Assembly (NCBI RefSeq): GCF_040581415.1
Contig: NZ_CP114014.1
Location: 930,001 to 994,000 of the forward strand
DNA: 64,000 nt
Reading direction: 5' to 3'
Source of the DNA: Paraconexibacter sp040581415
GTDB lineage: Bacteria > Actinomycetota > Thermoleophilia > Solirubrobacterales > Solirubrobacteraceae
The notes under the pieces are model-generated. The model saw nothing but the letters and a program-made list of their open reading frames with translations, was not told where the DNA came from and ran no database searches. The position numbers and the translations under genes were made by a program. Shown here piece after piece: positions 25,938 through 35,342 of this stretch (positions are counted from its first letter, which is position 1; each line of letters starts with the position of its first letter).

Positions 25938-27068
25938 TCAGCCGTTGCCGCGCGCGGGCAGCGGCAACGCGGTGCCCGCCGCCGCGCGCAGGAACGGGAG
26001 CGGGGGTAACGCGGCCATGACGCGCAGCTCGTCGGCGGGCGAGGAGGCGTCGTTCATGAACCGCGCGAGGACGTCCCCATCGACGCCCGACGCGAGCGCC
26101 TCCAGGTGGGCCGCGAACGCGGGGGGATCCGCGTCCAGGGCGCGCAGGAACACCGCGTCCAGCGCGTCGCGCCGGGCGCTCCCCACACGCGGTGGTCGCG
26201 TGCGCCCGTCGCACAGCGCCTGGGCCATCGCCGCCGCCTGCGCCTGGATGCGCACGAACGCGTATCCCGAGGACGGCCGGGCGGCCCCGGCCGGCAGCCC
26301 GGCCGCCCACACGCGGGACGTCTGAGGCACGCTCACCGCGCTCATCGGGATCGCGCCGGCTTCGCTGCCGGTCACCGTGAAGGGCTGGGCGACGGCGGCC
26401 GCGATCGCGCGCCGCCGGTCACGCGAGGGCGTCGTGTGCCAGGCGAACGAGGTGTCCTCGACCAGGGCCTCGCGGTCGCTGACCGGCAGGGTGTAGACGA
26501 ACCGCAGCTCCCGCGGATGGTCGCCGTGGAAGGCCATGAGCGTGGCCTCGCCCGGGTCGAAGCACGGCCGGTCGGTCCGGACGAACTGGCCCAGGAAACG
26601 CTGGGTCAGCCCGTCGCGGACCGCCGCGCGCACGGCCGGGTGCGCGGGGCCGCGGCAGTCGACGACATGCGCGGCGCTCACCACGCCGGCCGTCGTCCGC
26701 AGCTGCACGCCGTCGCCCCGCTCGGCCAGGCCCAGGACACGGACGCCGCGGCGCAGCTCCACGTGCCGGGCCCGCCGCAGGCGTCCGAGCGCCGCGGCGT
26801 AGAAGCGGTCGGCGGGCAGCTGCACGTAGGGGTGCTCGTCGGCCTCCTGAACCGCGTCGCCGATCCGCCAGCGCGCCCACGACGCGTCCGCCAGGTGGGT
26901 CCAGGGGACGTCGCCCGTGTCCCAGAAGCACCAGGTGCGGTCGCGCGTGTAGTCGGTGCGGCGCTCCAGCAGGACGAGCGGCGGGTCCCAGCCGGCGTCC
27001 AGGAGCGCGACCGCGAGCGACAGCCCGGCGCAGCCGGCCCCCACGATCACGAGCGGGCGATCGGTCAC
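25938..27068 (-). CDS. crtY: Lycopene beta-cyclase (CrtY)
   Basis: 376 aa, GTG start sharing bases with the crtB stop (GTGA). FAD/NAD-binding N-terminus 'LVIVGAGCAGLSLAVAL', then 'DRTWCFWDTGDVP', a CrtY hallmark, and 'FVRTDRPCFDPGEATLMAF'. It turns the psi ends of lycopene into beta rings, giving gamma- or beta-carotene. Last gene of the fni-crtI-crtB-crtY operon. The product could still be modified by enzymes outside the window. Confidence 0.9.
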   Translation of the reverse strand: MTDRPLVIVGAGCAGLSLAVALLDAGWDPPLVLLERRTDYTRDRTWCFWDTGDVPWTHLADASWARWRIGDAVQEADEHPYVQLPADRFYAAALGRLRRARHVELRRGVRVLGLAERGDGVQLRTTAGVVSAAHVVDCRGPAHPAVRAAVRDGLTQRFLGQFVRTDRPCFDPGEATLMAFHGDHPRELRFVYTLPVSDREALVEDTSFAWHTTPSRDRRRAIAAAVAQPFTVTGSEAGAIPMSAVSVPQTSRVWAAGLPAGAARPSSGYAFVRIQAQAAAMAQALCDGRTRPPRVGSARRDALDAVFLRALDADPPAFAAHLEALASGVDGDVLARFMNDASSPADELRVMAALPPLPFLRAAAGTALPLPARGNG

Positions 27069-27886
27069 CGACGGGTCGCCACCGTGTGCAGCGCGCTGCG
27101 GACCTTCCGCCCCGGGGAGACGACCGCGCGACCGGGCCGCTCGCCGAGCCCCTCGCGCTCGAGCTGGCGCAGGATCTCGCGGTACATGCCGGCGGCCGCC
27201 CGGATCGCCGGCCGGCCGCGGCGCAGGTGCCGCACACCGCGCAGGCCCTCGTCGTACAGGGTGTCCGCGCGGGCGATCTGCTCGGCCAGGAGCCCGGCGC
27301 GACGGCCGGGGACGGGAGCGCCGTGGCGCGCGACGGCATCGGCGGACAGGTAGCGGCGTCCGGCCGCCTCGTCCTCGTCGATGTCGCGCAGGATGTTCGT
27401 CCGCTGCATCGCCATGCCGAGGCTGCACGCCGCGGCCGCAGCGTCAGGGTCGTCGGTCCCGAGCACCGCCGCCATGACGAGGCCGACGGTCCCTGCGACG
27501 CGGTAGCAGTACCGGTCCACGTCGGCCTCCGTCGCGGGGCGCCACCCGTCCAGGTCGTCGCGCATCCCGGCACAGAAGTCGCGCAGGGCCGCGCGGGGCA
27601 GGGGGTGCCGGGCCGCGAGCGCGTCCAGCACGACCGTCTCGTCCGTCGTCCTCGCCGGGCGGCCGTCGCACCAGCCTTCGACCGCCGCCACGCGCTCGCG
27701 GGCGACCGCCGGAGGGCCGTCGTCGACCAGGTCGTCGAGCGTGCGGAAGACGAGGTACAGCAGGTAGACGTCCTGGCGGACCTCGGCGGGCAGGAGCCGG
27801 CAGGCCAGGCTGAACGTCCGGGCGGCGCGCCGCGTCGTCGTCCGCGCCCGGCGCTGCAGGCCAGCATCGACGACCAGCTCAGACAC
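27065..27886 (-). CDS. crtB: Phytoene synthase (CrtB; squalene/phytoene synthase family)
   Basis: 273 aa, slightly short for CrtB (about 300). Both Asp-rich metal motifs are present: 'FRTLDDLVDD' and 'RTNILRDIDEDEAAGR', plus the 'AARTFSLACRLLPAEVRQ' entry helix. It joins two geranylgeranyl diphosphates to phytoene. It overlaps crtI by 8 nt and crtY by 4 nt, so the three are translationally coupled. Confidence 0.93.
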   Translation of the reverse strand: MSELVVDAGLQRRARTTTRRAARTFSLACRLLPAEVRQDVYLLYLVFRTLDDLVDDGPPAVARERVAAVEGWCDGRPARTTDETVVLDALAARHPLPRAALRDFCAGMRDDLDGWRPATEADVDRYCYRVAGTVGLVMAAVLGTDDPDAAAAACSLGMAMQRTNILRDIDEDEAAGRRYLSADAVARHGAPVPGRRAGLLAEQIARADTLYDEGLRGVRHLRRGRPAIRAAAGMYREILRQLEREGLGERPGRAVVSPGRKVRSALHTVATRR

Positions 27887-29339
27887 GCGCGCGGGCCCGC
27901 GACGTGTCGGCGGCGACCAGGCCCGCGGTCACCTCGGCGCCGAGCAGGACACCCGGGATCCCTGCCCCCGGGTGCGTGCCGCCGCCGACCCGGTACAGCC
28001 CCGCGACCCGCTTGTCGCGATTGGGCGGCCGCAGCGCCGCGCTCTGGTGCAGCGTGGGCTCGAGCGCGAACGCGTTGCCGTCGACGGCGCCGTAGCGCTC
28101 CGCGAAGTCGCGCGGGTCCATGCGGTGCTCGACGGCGATGCTCGCGTCCAGGCCGGTGAGGCCGAAGGTCTGCTCGAGGTCGGCCACGAGCCGGTCGCGG
28201 AGCGTGTCGCCCTCGCGCGCCCAGTCCACGCGGCCGCGCAGGTTCGGGACCGGCAGCAGGAAGCACAGCGAGTCGCCGTGGCCGTCCGCCATCCCGGGCT
28301 CCGTGCGGTTCGGGGCGTGGACGTAGGTGGAGAAGGTCCGGGCCAGCTGCCCGCGCCGCGTGACGTCGGCGATGAAGTCGCGGTACCCGTCCCCGACCAG
28401 CAGCGTGTGGTGCAGCAGCTTCTCGAAGCGGCGGTCGGTCCCGAGGTAGAGCAGGAAGCAGGACATCGTCGGGCGCAGCGGCCGGCGCGGCGCCGGGTGG
28501 CCGAGCAGCCGGGGGATGTCCAGCACGTCGTTGTTGGCGACGACGACGTCCGCGTCGTGGCGCTCGCCGCCGTGCGTCCACACCGCGCGCACGCGCCCGG
28601 CGTGCGTCTCGATGCGCTCGACCCCGGAGTCGCAGCGGACGTCCAGCGCGCCGGCCATCGCGGTCACGATCGAGTGCACGCCGCCGTCGGCGTACCAGAC
28701 GCCGTCGAGGAACTGCAGGTACACGAGCGCCCCGTAGATGGCAGGGACGCGGAACGGGTCGCCGCCGATGAACAGCGAGTGGAAGGAGAACGCCTCTCGG
28801 AGCCGCGGGTCCTTGAAGAAGCGGGACGTCGCCAGGTGCAGCGGCAGCGCCGCGCCGAGGCGGACCATCTTCGGCGTGAAGGCCGCGAGCTGCCCGAGGC
28901 TCGCGAACTCCCGGCGGCCCGCGCCGAGGATGCCGTCCTCGTAGATCCGGCCCATCGCGGCCATGTAGTCGTCGAAGCGTCCTGCGTCGGCGGCGCTGAA
29001 GCCGGCGAGCTGCTCGCGCATCGCCTCGCGGTCGCGGACGAAGTCCAGGTGCCGGTCCTCGCCGGCCCAGAAGATCCGGTAGAACGGGTCGAGCTCGCGG
29101 AGCGTCACCTCGCGGTGGAAGTCCAGGCCGCCGGCGGCGAACGTCTCCTCCAGGACCCACGGCATCGTCACGAGCGACGGGCCGAGGTCCCACGTGAAGC
29201 CCCGGTCGATCAGCTGGGCCGCGCGCCCGCCCGGGGTGGCGCGCTGCTCGAGCACGGTGACGTCATGCCCCGCGCCCTGCAGCCGCAGGGCGGCGCCGAG
29301 GCCGCCGAGGCCCGCGCCGATGACGACGACCCGGCTCAC
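27879..29339 (-). CDS. crtI: Phytoene desaturase (CrtI)
   Basis: 486 aa, normal length. Dinucleotide motif 'VVVIGAGLGGLGAALRLQ' at the N-terminus and the CrtI C-terminal signature 'LYRVGGGTHPGAGIPGVLL'. FAD-dependent stepwise desaturation of phytoene towards lycopene. GTG start overlaps the fni stop by 4 nt. The ensuing CrtY implies lycopene as the main product. Confidence 0.94.
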   Translation of the reverse strand: MSRVVVIGAGLGGLGAALRLQGAGHDVTVLEQRATPGGRAAQLIDRGFTWDLGPSLVTMPWVLEETFAAGGLDFHREVTLRELDPFYRIFWAGEDRHLDFVRDREAMREQLAGFSAADAGRFDDYMAAMGRIYEDGILGAGRREFASLGQLAAFTPKMVRLGAALPLHLATSRFFKDPRLREAFSFHSLFIGGDPFRVPAIYGALVYLQFLDGVWYADGGVHSIVTAMAGALDVRCDSGVERIETHAGRVRAVWTHGGERHDADVVVANNDVLDIPRLLGHPAPRRPLRPTMSCFLLYLGTDRRFEKLLHHTLLVGDGYRDFIADVTRRGQLARTFSTYVHAPNRTEPGMADGHGDSLCFLLPVPNLRGRVDWAREGDTLRDRLVADLEQTFGLTGLDASIAVEHRMDPRDFAERYGAVDGNAFALEPTLHQSAALRPPNRDKRVAGLYRVGGGTHPGAGIPGVLLGAEVTAGLVAADTSRARARV

Positions 29340-30322
29340 GCGAGCTCACCGGCGCCCATGCGCGCCGCGGACGGTGCACCGGTCGCCCAGACCGCGATCC
29401 GCAGCTGGCGCAGGACCAGGTCGAGCGCGTCGCCGGCCCGGTCCTCGCGAGCGGCGATCAGCAGCGGCCGCGCCATGCCGGCCGCGCGGGCGCCGAGCGC
29501 CAGGCAGCGGGCGACGTCCACGCCGTCGCGCACCCCGCCGCTGGCCAGCAGCGGAACGTCGGGCGCGGTGCGGGCGGCGGCGCGGAGGGAGTCCGCGGTG
29601 GGGACGCCCCAGCTGCCGAACGCGGCTGCGACCTCCCCGGCCCGGGCGTCGCGGGCACCCTCGACCAGCGCCCAGTTCGTCCCGCCGGACCCCGCGACGT
29701 CGACGGCGGCGACGCCGAGGGCGGCGAGCTCCCGGACGTCCTCGCCGTCCATCCCGAAGCCGACCTCCTTCACGACGACCGGCAGTGGAGCCAGCGCGGC
29801 GACCACGGCCGCTATACGGTCCCGCACGTCGGCGAAGTGCGGCTCGCCCTCGGGCTGGACAGCCTCCTGCAGCGGGTTAAGGTGGATGCTCAGGCCGTCC
29901 GCCCCGAGCAGGTCGACGAGCTGCGTCGCACGCTCGGCGGTCAGGCCGACCGCGCCGAGGTTGGCCAGCAGCAGCGGCGGACGCGCCGGCGACCGGTAGG
30001 TCGGCAGGAGCCCGGGGTCGGCCAGCAGCGGGCGCCCGGACCCGAGCACGAAGCCCAGGCCGCGCTCGGTCGCCGCCGTCGCGAGGCGGGCGTTGATGAC
30101 CGCCGCGTGCGGGGTGCCGCCGGTCATCGCCGAGATCAGCAGCGGCGCGGCGAGGTCGCGGTCGAGCAGGCGGATCGCGAGCTCCACGTCGGCCAGGTCG
30201 CGGCCGGGGAGCGCACGGTGGCGCAGGCGCACCGCGTCGAGTCCCGGGCCGCGGTCGTGCGTGACACCGGGCCCGGCGGCGATGCGCAGGTGGTCGTCCT
30301 TACGGTTCGGGGCGGTGGCCAT
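29336..30322 (-). CDS. fni: Isopentenyl-diphosphate delta-isomerase, type 2
   Basis: 328 aa from ATG 30322 (GTG 30325 possible). TIM-barrel FMN enzyme. 'RKDDHLRIA' near the start is the type 2 IDI signature. 'LISAMTGG', 'VKEVGFGMD' and 'DVAGSGGTNW' bind FMN and substrate, and 'LLASGGVRDGVDVARCLALG' is the phosphate-binding end. It interconverts IPP and DMAPP, feeding the carotenoid genes downstream. No strong Shine-Dalgarno; a weak -10-like TACCCA lies 6 nt before the ATG. Confidence 0.93.
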   Translation of the reverse strand: MATAPNRKDDHLRIAAGPGVTHDRGPGLDAVRLRHRALPGRDLADVELAIRLLDRDLAAPLLISAMTGGTPHAAVINARLATAATERGLGFVLGSGRPLLADPGLLPTYRSPARPPLLLANLGAVGLTAERATQLVDLLGADGLSIHLNPLQEAVQPEGEPHFADVRDRIAAVVAALAPLPVVVKEVGFGMDGEDVRELAALGVAAVDVAGSGGTNWALVEGARDARAGEVAAAFGSWGVPTADSLRAAARTAPDVPLLASGGVRDGVDVARCLALGARAAGMARPLLIAAREDRAGDALDLVLRQLRIAVWATGAPSAARMGAGELA

Positions 30323-30392
30323 CACCCGTGGGTACGGGCGACGGGCCGGCGCGGGTGAAAGCGGACGGCCGCCATCGGCGCCCCCTGAGGGG

Positions 30393-30398
30393 TAGCGT
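30393..30398 (+). promoter_or_regulatory. -10 element before the trkA leader ORF
   Basis: TAGCGT ends 7 nt before ATG 30406. The same hexamer precedes the rsgA leader ORF and the catalase gene. It implies a leaderless transcript starting at the 18-codon ORF. No clear -35. Confidence 0.4.
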
Positions 30399-30405
30399 GC
30401 AGGGA

Positions 30406-30462
30406 ATGCCCGCCGCCCTCAGGCCCAGCAGCACGGCCGCCCGGCCCGGGCGCCGCTCGTGA
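30406..30462 (+). CDS. 18-codon upstream ORF coupled to trkA
   Basis: ATG 30406 opens a short frame encoding MPAALRPSSTAARPGRRS. Its TGA (30460-30462) overlaps the GTG start of trkA (GTGA). The ATG is 7 nt after a TAGCGT -10 hexamer. trkA itself has no good Shine-Dalgarno, so reading this ORF from a leaderless mRNA could deliver ribosomes to trkA by termination-reinitiation. Function of the peptide, if made, is unknown. Confidence 0.4.
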   Translation: MPAALRPSSTAARPGRRS

Positions 30463-31796
30463 AGGTCATCGTCGTCGGCCTCGGGGAGGTCGGCCTGCAC
30501 ATCGTCCGTACGCTCACGGCCGAGCGGCACGCCATCACCGCCGTGGAGCTCGATCCCGGCCGCGCCGAGTCCCTGCAGAGCGAGCTCGACGCGCTCGTGA
30601 TCAACGGGAACGGTGCGTCGCCGCGGCTGCTCGAATCGGCGGGGGCCGCGGACGCCGACCTCGTGGTGGCCGTCACCCCGAGCGACGAGAGCAACGTCAT
30701 CACGGCGCTGGCCAGCCATCAGCTCGGCGCACGGCGCACCGTCGCGCGCGTCCGCGACCCCGAGTACTTCGGCAAGGACGAGAAGTTCGCCCGCGACATC
30801 CTGGGGATCGACTTCCTGATCCACCCCGAGCGCGCCACCGCGGAGGACCTCGCGCAGGCGATCATGCTGCCAGGCGCGGTGCACGTGGAGTACTTCGCCG
30901 GTGGCAAGGTCGCCGTCGCCGAGTGCGTCGTCACCGACCGCTCGCCGCTGATCGGGCGCTCGCTGGCCGAACGACCGGCCGGGCAGGCGCACCGGATCGT
31001 CGGGCTGATCCGCGACACGCGGGTGGTCGCCGCCGAGCCCGGCCATCGCCCGAAGGCCGGTGACCACCTGATCGTCGCCGCCGGCCGCGACGACATCGCC
31101 GGCGTCGTGACGCACATCGCCGGCTACACCCGCCAAGTGCGCGACGTGATGATCTTCGGCGGCGGCCGGATCGGCCTGCCGCTCGCACGCCGTCTGGAGG
31201 CCGAGGGCCGCTTCGACGTGACGGTCATGGAGGGCGACATCGACCGTGCGCGCGAGATCGCCGAGCTGCTGCGTCATGCGACCGTCCTGCACGAGGAAGG
31301 CCTGGGCAAGGACGTCCTGCTGGCCCACGGCGTCGATCGCGTCGGTGCGTTCATCGCGTCCGCCGGCGACGACCGCGCGAACCTGCTCGCGGCGCTGAAC
31401 GCGAAGCAGCTCGGGGCCGGCCTCAGCATGGCGGTCGTGTCCCGCGAGGAGTACACCCCGCTCGTCGAGGCGCTCAAGATCGACGCGGGCTTCTCACCGC
31501 GGCTGGTGACGGCCGAGGCGATCCTGCGCGTCGTGCGCGGCGACAACGTCGAGGCGATCCACCTGCTGATCGGCGGCGGCGAGCTGGCCGACGTCGTCGT
31601 CGACGCCGGCTGTAAGGCCGACGGGAAGACGATGGAGTCCGTGCAGACGCTCGCGATCACGCGCATCGCGGCCCTCGTCCGCGGAGACCGCGTCATGTTC
31701 CCCGGGGACGAGGAGTGCATCCGCGCCGGGGACCGCGTCATCACCTTCAACGCGCGCAGCGGGATCAGCGCGGTGGTCGGCACCTTCAACGCGTGA
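30459..31796 (+). CDS. trkA: Trk potassium uptake regulatory subunit TrkA
   Basis: 445 aa with two tandem RCK modules. Each has an NAD-binding Rossmann motif ('KVIVVGLGEVGLHIVRTL' at the N-terminus, 'DVMIFGGGRIGLPLARRL' near residue 229) followed by a TrkA-C domain. It sits on the cytosolic face of TrkH and gates potassium flux in response to nucleotides. GTG start 30459; the trkH gene overlaps at GTGA, so the two subunits are made together. Confidence 0.94.
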   Translation: MKVIVVGLGEVGLHIVRTLTAERHAITAVELDPGRAESLQSELDALVINGNGASPRLLESAGAADADLVVAVTPSDESNVITALASHQLGARRTVARVRDPEYFGKDEKFARDILGIDFLIHPERATAEDLAQAIMLPGAVHVEYFAGGKVAVAECVVTDRSPLIGRSLAERPAGQAHRIVGLIRDTRVVAAEPGHRPKAGDHLIVAAGRDDIAGVVTHIAGYTRQVRDVMIFGGGRIGLPLARRLEAEGRFDVTVMEGDIDRAREIAELLRHATVLHEEGLGKDVLLAHGVDRVGAFIASAGDDRANLLAALNAKQLGAGLSMAVVSREEYTPLVEALKIDAGFSPRLVTAEAILRVVRGDNVEAIHLLIGGGELADVVVDAGCKADGKTMESVQTLAITRIAALVRGDRVMFPGDEECIRAGDRVITFNARSGISAVVGTFNA

Positions 31797-33277
31797 TCCG
31801 CCGGATCGCGCTCGGGCCAGGGTTCAACTGGCGGCTCATCCTGCCGGTTCTCGCGGCGGTTCTCGCCGCGCTGGCCGTCGGCATGCTGGTCTGCGCCGGC
31901 TACTCGCTGGCGATCGGCGACGGCGCAGCGCACGCGTTCGCACTGCCGGCAGCGGTGCTCGTCCCGCTGGCCGGTGCGGGAACGCTGCTGTCCCGACGGG
32001 CTCGCAACGTGCCGTTCCGCTCGCGCGACGGCTACCTGGCCGTGACGCTCGCCTGGATCGTCGCCGCGGCGGCCGGCGCCGCGCCGTTCGTCCTCGAGGG
32101 GACCCTGCCCCGGGCGGTGGACGGGCTGTTCGAGAGCATGGCCGGCTTCACCACCACGGGCTCGTCGCTCATGGACGTCGAGCAGGTCCCCGATTCCGTC
32201 CTGCTCTGGCGCAGCCTGACGCAGTGGCTCGGCGGCGTCGGCATCGTCGTGCTGGTCGTCGCGATCGCCCCCGCCGCGGGCGTCGGCTCGCAGCGCCTGT
32301 TCCACGCCGAGACCTCCGGCGTGACGCAGGACCGCCTGACGCCGCGGATCGCGGACACGGCGAAGATCATCTGCTCGATCTACGTCGGCCTCACCGTCGC
32401 CGGGTTCGCCGCGTTCTTCGCTGCGGGCATGGGGCCGTTCGATGCGTTCAACCACATCCTCACGACGATCTCCTCGGGCGGGTACTCGACGCGGAGCGCG
32501 TCGATCGGCGCGTTCGACTCGCTGCCGATCGAGCTTGTCGCGATCGTCTTCATGGTGGCGTCCGGCATCAACTTCGCGTTCTACTGGCGCGTGCTGCGCG
32601 GGGGCAGCATCTGGCCGCAGGCCGCCGAGGTCCGCGCGTTCGCGCTGATCCTGCTGGCCGCCACGGTCGTGGTCACGACGAGCCTCGTGATCGCCGGTCA
32701 CGACGGCGGCTTCTGGGGCGCGCTGCGCGGCGGCGGCTTCACGGTGGCGTCGATCGGCAGCGGCACGGGCCTCGTCACCGACGACTACGACCGCTGGAAC
32801 GACTTCGCCCGCTCGCAGCTGCTCGTGCTGATGTTCATCGGGGGCTGCGCGGGTTCGACGTCCGGCGGCATCAAGGTCGTCCGCCTCCTGCTGCTGTGGA
32901 AGACCGTCGGCCAGGAGCTGCAGCGGCAGCTGCGCCCGCGTGCGGTGCAGGTCCTGCGCACGCGCGGCCGCGTCTTCAGCGAGGACGTGCGGCGCGCGGT
33001 GCTCGCGTTCGCGCTGATCTACGGACTGGTCGCGCTGGCCGGGACGTTCGCGCTGCTGATCACGGGTGTCGACGCGGTGAGCGCCCTCACCAGCTCGGTC
33101 TCCTGCCTGGCGCTGCTGGGAACGGGCTTCGGCACCGTCGGCCCGACCGAGAACTTCTCGTCGCTGTCCGAGAGCGCGCGCTGCATCCTGATGTTCCTGA
33201 TGCTCGCCGGGCGCCTCGAGGTGCTGACCGTCCTCGTGCTCCTGACGCCGGCGTTCTGGCGTCGCAACGTCGCCTGA
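31793..33277 (+). CDS. trkH: Trk potassium transporter TrkH
   Basis: 494 aa, GTG start overlapping trkA. Four membrane-pore-membrane repeats of the SKT superfamily with selectivity-filter-like segments: 'SMAGFTTTGSS', 'TISSGGYSTRSAS', 'GGCAGSTSGGIKVVR' and 'LLGTGFGTVGPT'. It moves potassium inward. 'TQWLGGVGIVVL' is also typical of TrkH. The convergent symporter gene stops 16 bp downstream. Confidence 0.94.
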   Translation: MIRRIALGPGFNWRLILPVLAAVLAALAVGMLVCAGYSLAIGDGAAHAFALPAAVLVPLAGAGTLLSRRARNVPFRSRDGYLAVTLAWIVAAAAGAAPFVLEGTLPRAVDGLFESMAGFTTTGSSLMDVEQVPDSVLLWRSLTQWLGGVGIVVLVVAIAPAAGVGSQRLFHAETSGVTQDRLTPRIADTAKIICSIYVGLTVAGFAAFFAAGMGPFDAFNHILTTISSGGYSTRSASIGAFDSLPIELVAIVFMVASGINFAFYWRVLRGGSIWPQAAEVRAFALILLAATVVVTTSLVIAGHDGGFWGALRGGGFTVASIGSGTGLVTDDYDRWNDFARSQLLVLMFIGGCAGSTSGGIKVVRLLLLWKTVGQELQRQLRPRAVQVLRTRGRVFSEDVRRAVLAFALIYGLVALAGTFALLITGVDAVSALTSSVSCLALLGTGFGTVGPTENFSSLSESARCILMFLMLAGRLEVLTVLVLLTPAFWRRNVA

Positions 33278-33293
33278 GCCGGCCGCCGGGGAG

Positions 33294-35018
33294 TCAGGCT
33301 CGCCGCGTCGGCTCGAGGCCGAGCGCCTCCGGGACGTGCAGCGCCCGCATGTGCTCGCGCACGCGCTGCGGCTTGTGGCGGTCCCGGCGCGAGACGAGCA
33401 CCATCGTCGCGAAGGCGAGCGGGACGGAGATCGCCGCCGGCTGGGTCAGCAGCGCCTCGGTCGCCGACCCGGCCGCGGGGTCGAGCATGAGGCCGGCGAG
33501 GATCGCGGCCGACGCGGTCAGCGCTCCGGTCGCCATGCCGGCCGCGGCGCCGCGGGCGGTGATCCCGGTCCACCAGATCCCGAGCACGAACAGCGGGCAG
33601 AAGGTTGAGGCGGCGAGCGCGAACGCCCACCCGACGAGGACCGAGATGTCGATGTCCCGCGCCAGCAGGGCCAGCAGCGCGGGCAGCGCCACCACGACGG
33701 GCGCCGCGCGCCGGAAGCGGCGCACCCGGTCGGCGGGCTCCGGCGCGCGCTGCCTGCCGACGCGCTCCCACAGGTCGTAGGAGACCGTCCCGGCCAGCGA
33801 GATCAGCAGCCCGCTGGCCGTCGACAGGAACGCCGCGAACGCCCCGGCAGCGGTGACCGCGCCGAGCAGCTCGCCGCCGAGCCCCGGCCACGCAGCCTCG
33901 GGCAGCCGCAGGACCACCTCGTCCGTGGCGCCGGTGATGTACAGCTCGGGGACGAGCACCCGACCGAGCAGGCCGTACACGACGGGGAACAGGTAGAAGA
34001 GGCCGAGCAGCCCGAGGACGCGCACGGTCGTCCGGCGCGCGGCCGGTCCGTCCCGGTTCGTGTAGAAGCGGACGAGGATGTGCGGCAGGCCCATCGTCCC
34101 CAGGACGGTCGCAAGGAGCAGCGAGAAGACGAACACCGGCGAGGCGCGGCCGTGGGCGGCGACGGGGCGCGACCAGTCCCGGCCCGCGCTCGCGGGGATG
34201 TCGTCGGCGACCGGGACGACGGTCCCGGCGGCCAGCCGCAGCTCGCCGGCCGGCAGCGTCCGCTCCGCCCCCGCCGGCGCGCGGAACGCCCGGCCGTCGA
34301 TCACGTAGCGCGCCGCCGCCGGGAACTCCACGCTGGTGGCCTCGTCGAGCTGGACGACGAGGCCGCCGGGCGGGGCGGTCGGCAGCTCGGCGCCGAACAG
34401 GGCCGCGCGGGCGGGCAGCCCGCCGAGGTGGATCAGCAGCAGGCACGCCGGCAGCAGGATGGCGAACGTCTTGACCCAGTACTGGTAGGCCTGCACGTAG
34501 GTGATCCCGCGCATGCCGCCGAACGCGACCACGACCGTCACCACCACGGCCACGATGGCGACCCCGATCCAGTAAGGCGCCCCCGTCACCACGCCGAGCG
34601 TGAGCCCGGCGCCCTTGAGCTGCGGGACCAGGTAGAAGCCGCCGATGACCAGCACCATGAGTGAGCCCACGACCCGCATCCAGCGCGCCTCCAGGCGCGC
34701 CTCCGCGAAGTCCGGGATCGTGTACGCGCCGAAACGTCGTAGCGGGGCCGCGACGAACAGCAGCAGCGCCAGGTAGCCCGCGGCGAAGCCGACCGGGAGC
34801 CAGAGGGCCGACGCGCCGATCTTCATCTGCAGTCCCGCGATGCCGAGGAACGAGGCGGCGCTGAGGTACTCGCCGGAGATCGCGGCGGCGTTCCACCACG
34901 GGGAGATCGCGCGCGACGCGACGAAGACGTCGGAGGTCGACCGCGCGAGCCGGACGCCGAACAGGCCGAGGCCGAGGCCGCCGAGGGTGACGACCCCGAC
35001 GGCCAGCAGCGCGATCAC
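33294..35018 (-). CDS. Sodium:solute symporter (SSS family, carboxylate/acetate type)
   Basis: 574 aa, GTG start overlapping the upstream DUF485 gene. Thirteen or so helices with the SSS core: 'AAAISGEYLSAASFLGIAGL' near the N-terminus, 'GTMGLPHILVRFYTNRDG' mid-protein and 'AAFLSTASGLLISLAGTVSY'. The closest familiar type is the ActP/MctP monocarboxylate transporter. A soluble insertion of about 90 residues (about 215-300, Pro/Ala/Val-rich) separates helices. Last gene of the lytS-lytR-DUF485-SSS operon, hence likely under LytTR control. Substrate (acetate, pyruvate or lactate) not determinable. Confidence 0.9.
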   Translation of the reverse strand: MIALLAVGVVTLGGLGLGLFGVRLARSTSDVFVASRAISPWWNAAAISGEYLSAASFLGIAGLQMKIGASALWLPVGFAAGYLALLLFVAAPLRRFGAYTIPDFAEARLEARWMRVVGSLMVLVIGGFYLVPQLKGAGLTLGVVTGAPYWIGVAIVAVVVTVVVAFGGMRGITYVQAYQYWVKTFAILLPACLLLIHLGGLPARAALFGAELPTAPPGGLVVQLDEATSVEFPAAARYVIDGRAFRAPAGAERTLPAGELRLAAGTVVPVADDIPASAGRDWSRPVAAHGRASPVFVFSLLLATVLGTMGLPHILVRFYTNRDGPAARRTTVRVLGLLGLFYLFPVVYGLLGRVLVPELYITGATDEVVLRLPEAAWPGLGGELLGAVTAAGAFAAFLSTASGLLISLAGTVSYDLWERVGRQRAPEPADRVRRFRRAAPVVVALPALLALLARDIDISVLVGWAFALAASTFCPLFVLGIWWTGITARGAAAGMATGALTASAAILAGLMLDPAAGSATEALLTQPAAISVPLAFATMVLVSRRDRHKPQRVREHMRALHVPEALGLEPTRRA

Positions 35019-35335
35019 GGCCGGCGCTCCTCCACGAGCTCGGCGAACTGGGTGTCGAGGGCATCCGCACGGCGCGTGTACAGCCAGCCGACGGCGAGGA
35101 ACAGGAGGAACAGCGGCGCCCCGATCAGCAGCAGCGGCAGCGGGACGCCCGCCACCTGCACTCGCTGCAGGCCGGGCAGGACCGCGATCGCGAGCGGCAG
35201 CGCGGCCAGCAGTCCCCCGAAGGCGAGCAGCGCCGTCAGCGACAGGAGCAGCTGCGCGCGGACCAGCTGCCGCAGGTAGACGTGCCCGACCTCGGAGTCC
35301 GAGGCGAGCTCGTCGCGGGTGCTCCCGGTGCTCAT
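35015..35335 (-). CDS. DUF485-like small membrane partner of the SSS symporter
   Basis: 106 aa with two hydrophobic helices (about residues 30-52 and 65-84) and a charged C-terminal tail. It has the size and position of DUF485/YjcH proteins that accompany ActP symporters. It overlaps the symporter start by GTGA and follows the LytTR regulator by 7 bp. Family assignment rests on topology and context more than on motif. Confidence 0.72.
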   Translation of the reverse strand: MSTGSTRDELASDSEVGHVYLRQLVRAQLLLSLTALLAFGGLLAALPLAIAVLPGLQRVQVAGVPLPLLLIGAPLFLLFLAVGWLYTRRADALDTQFAELVEERRP

Positions 35336-35342
35336 CGCGCGG

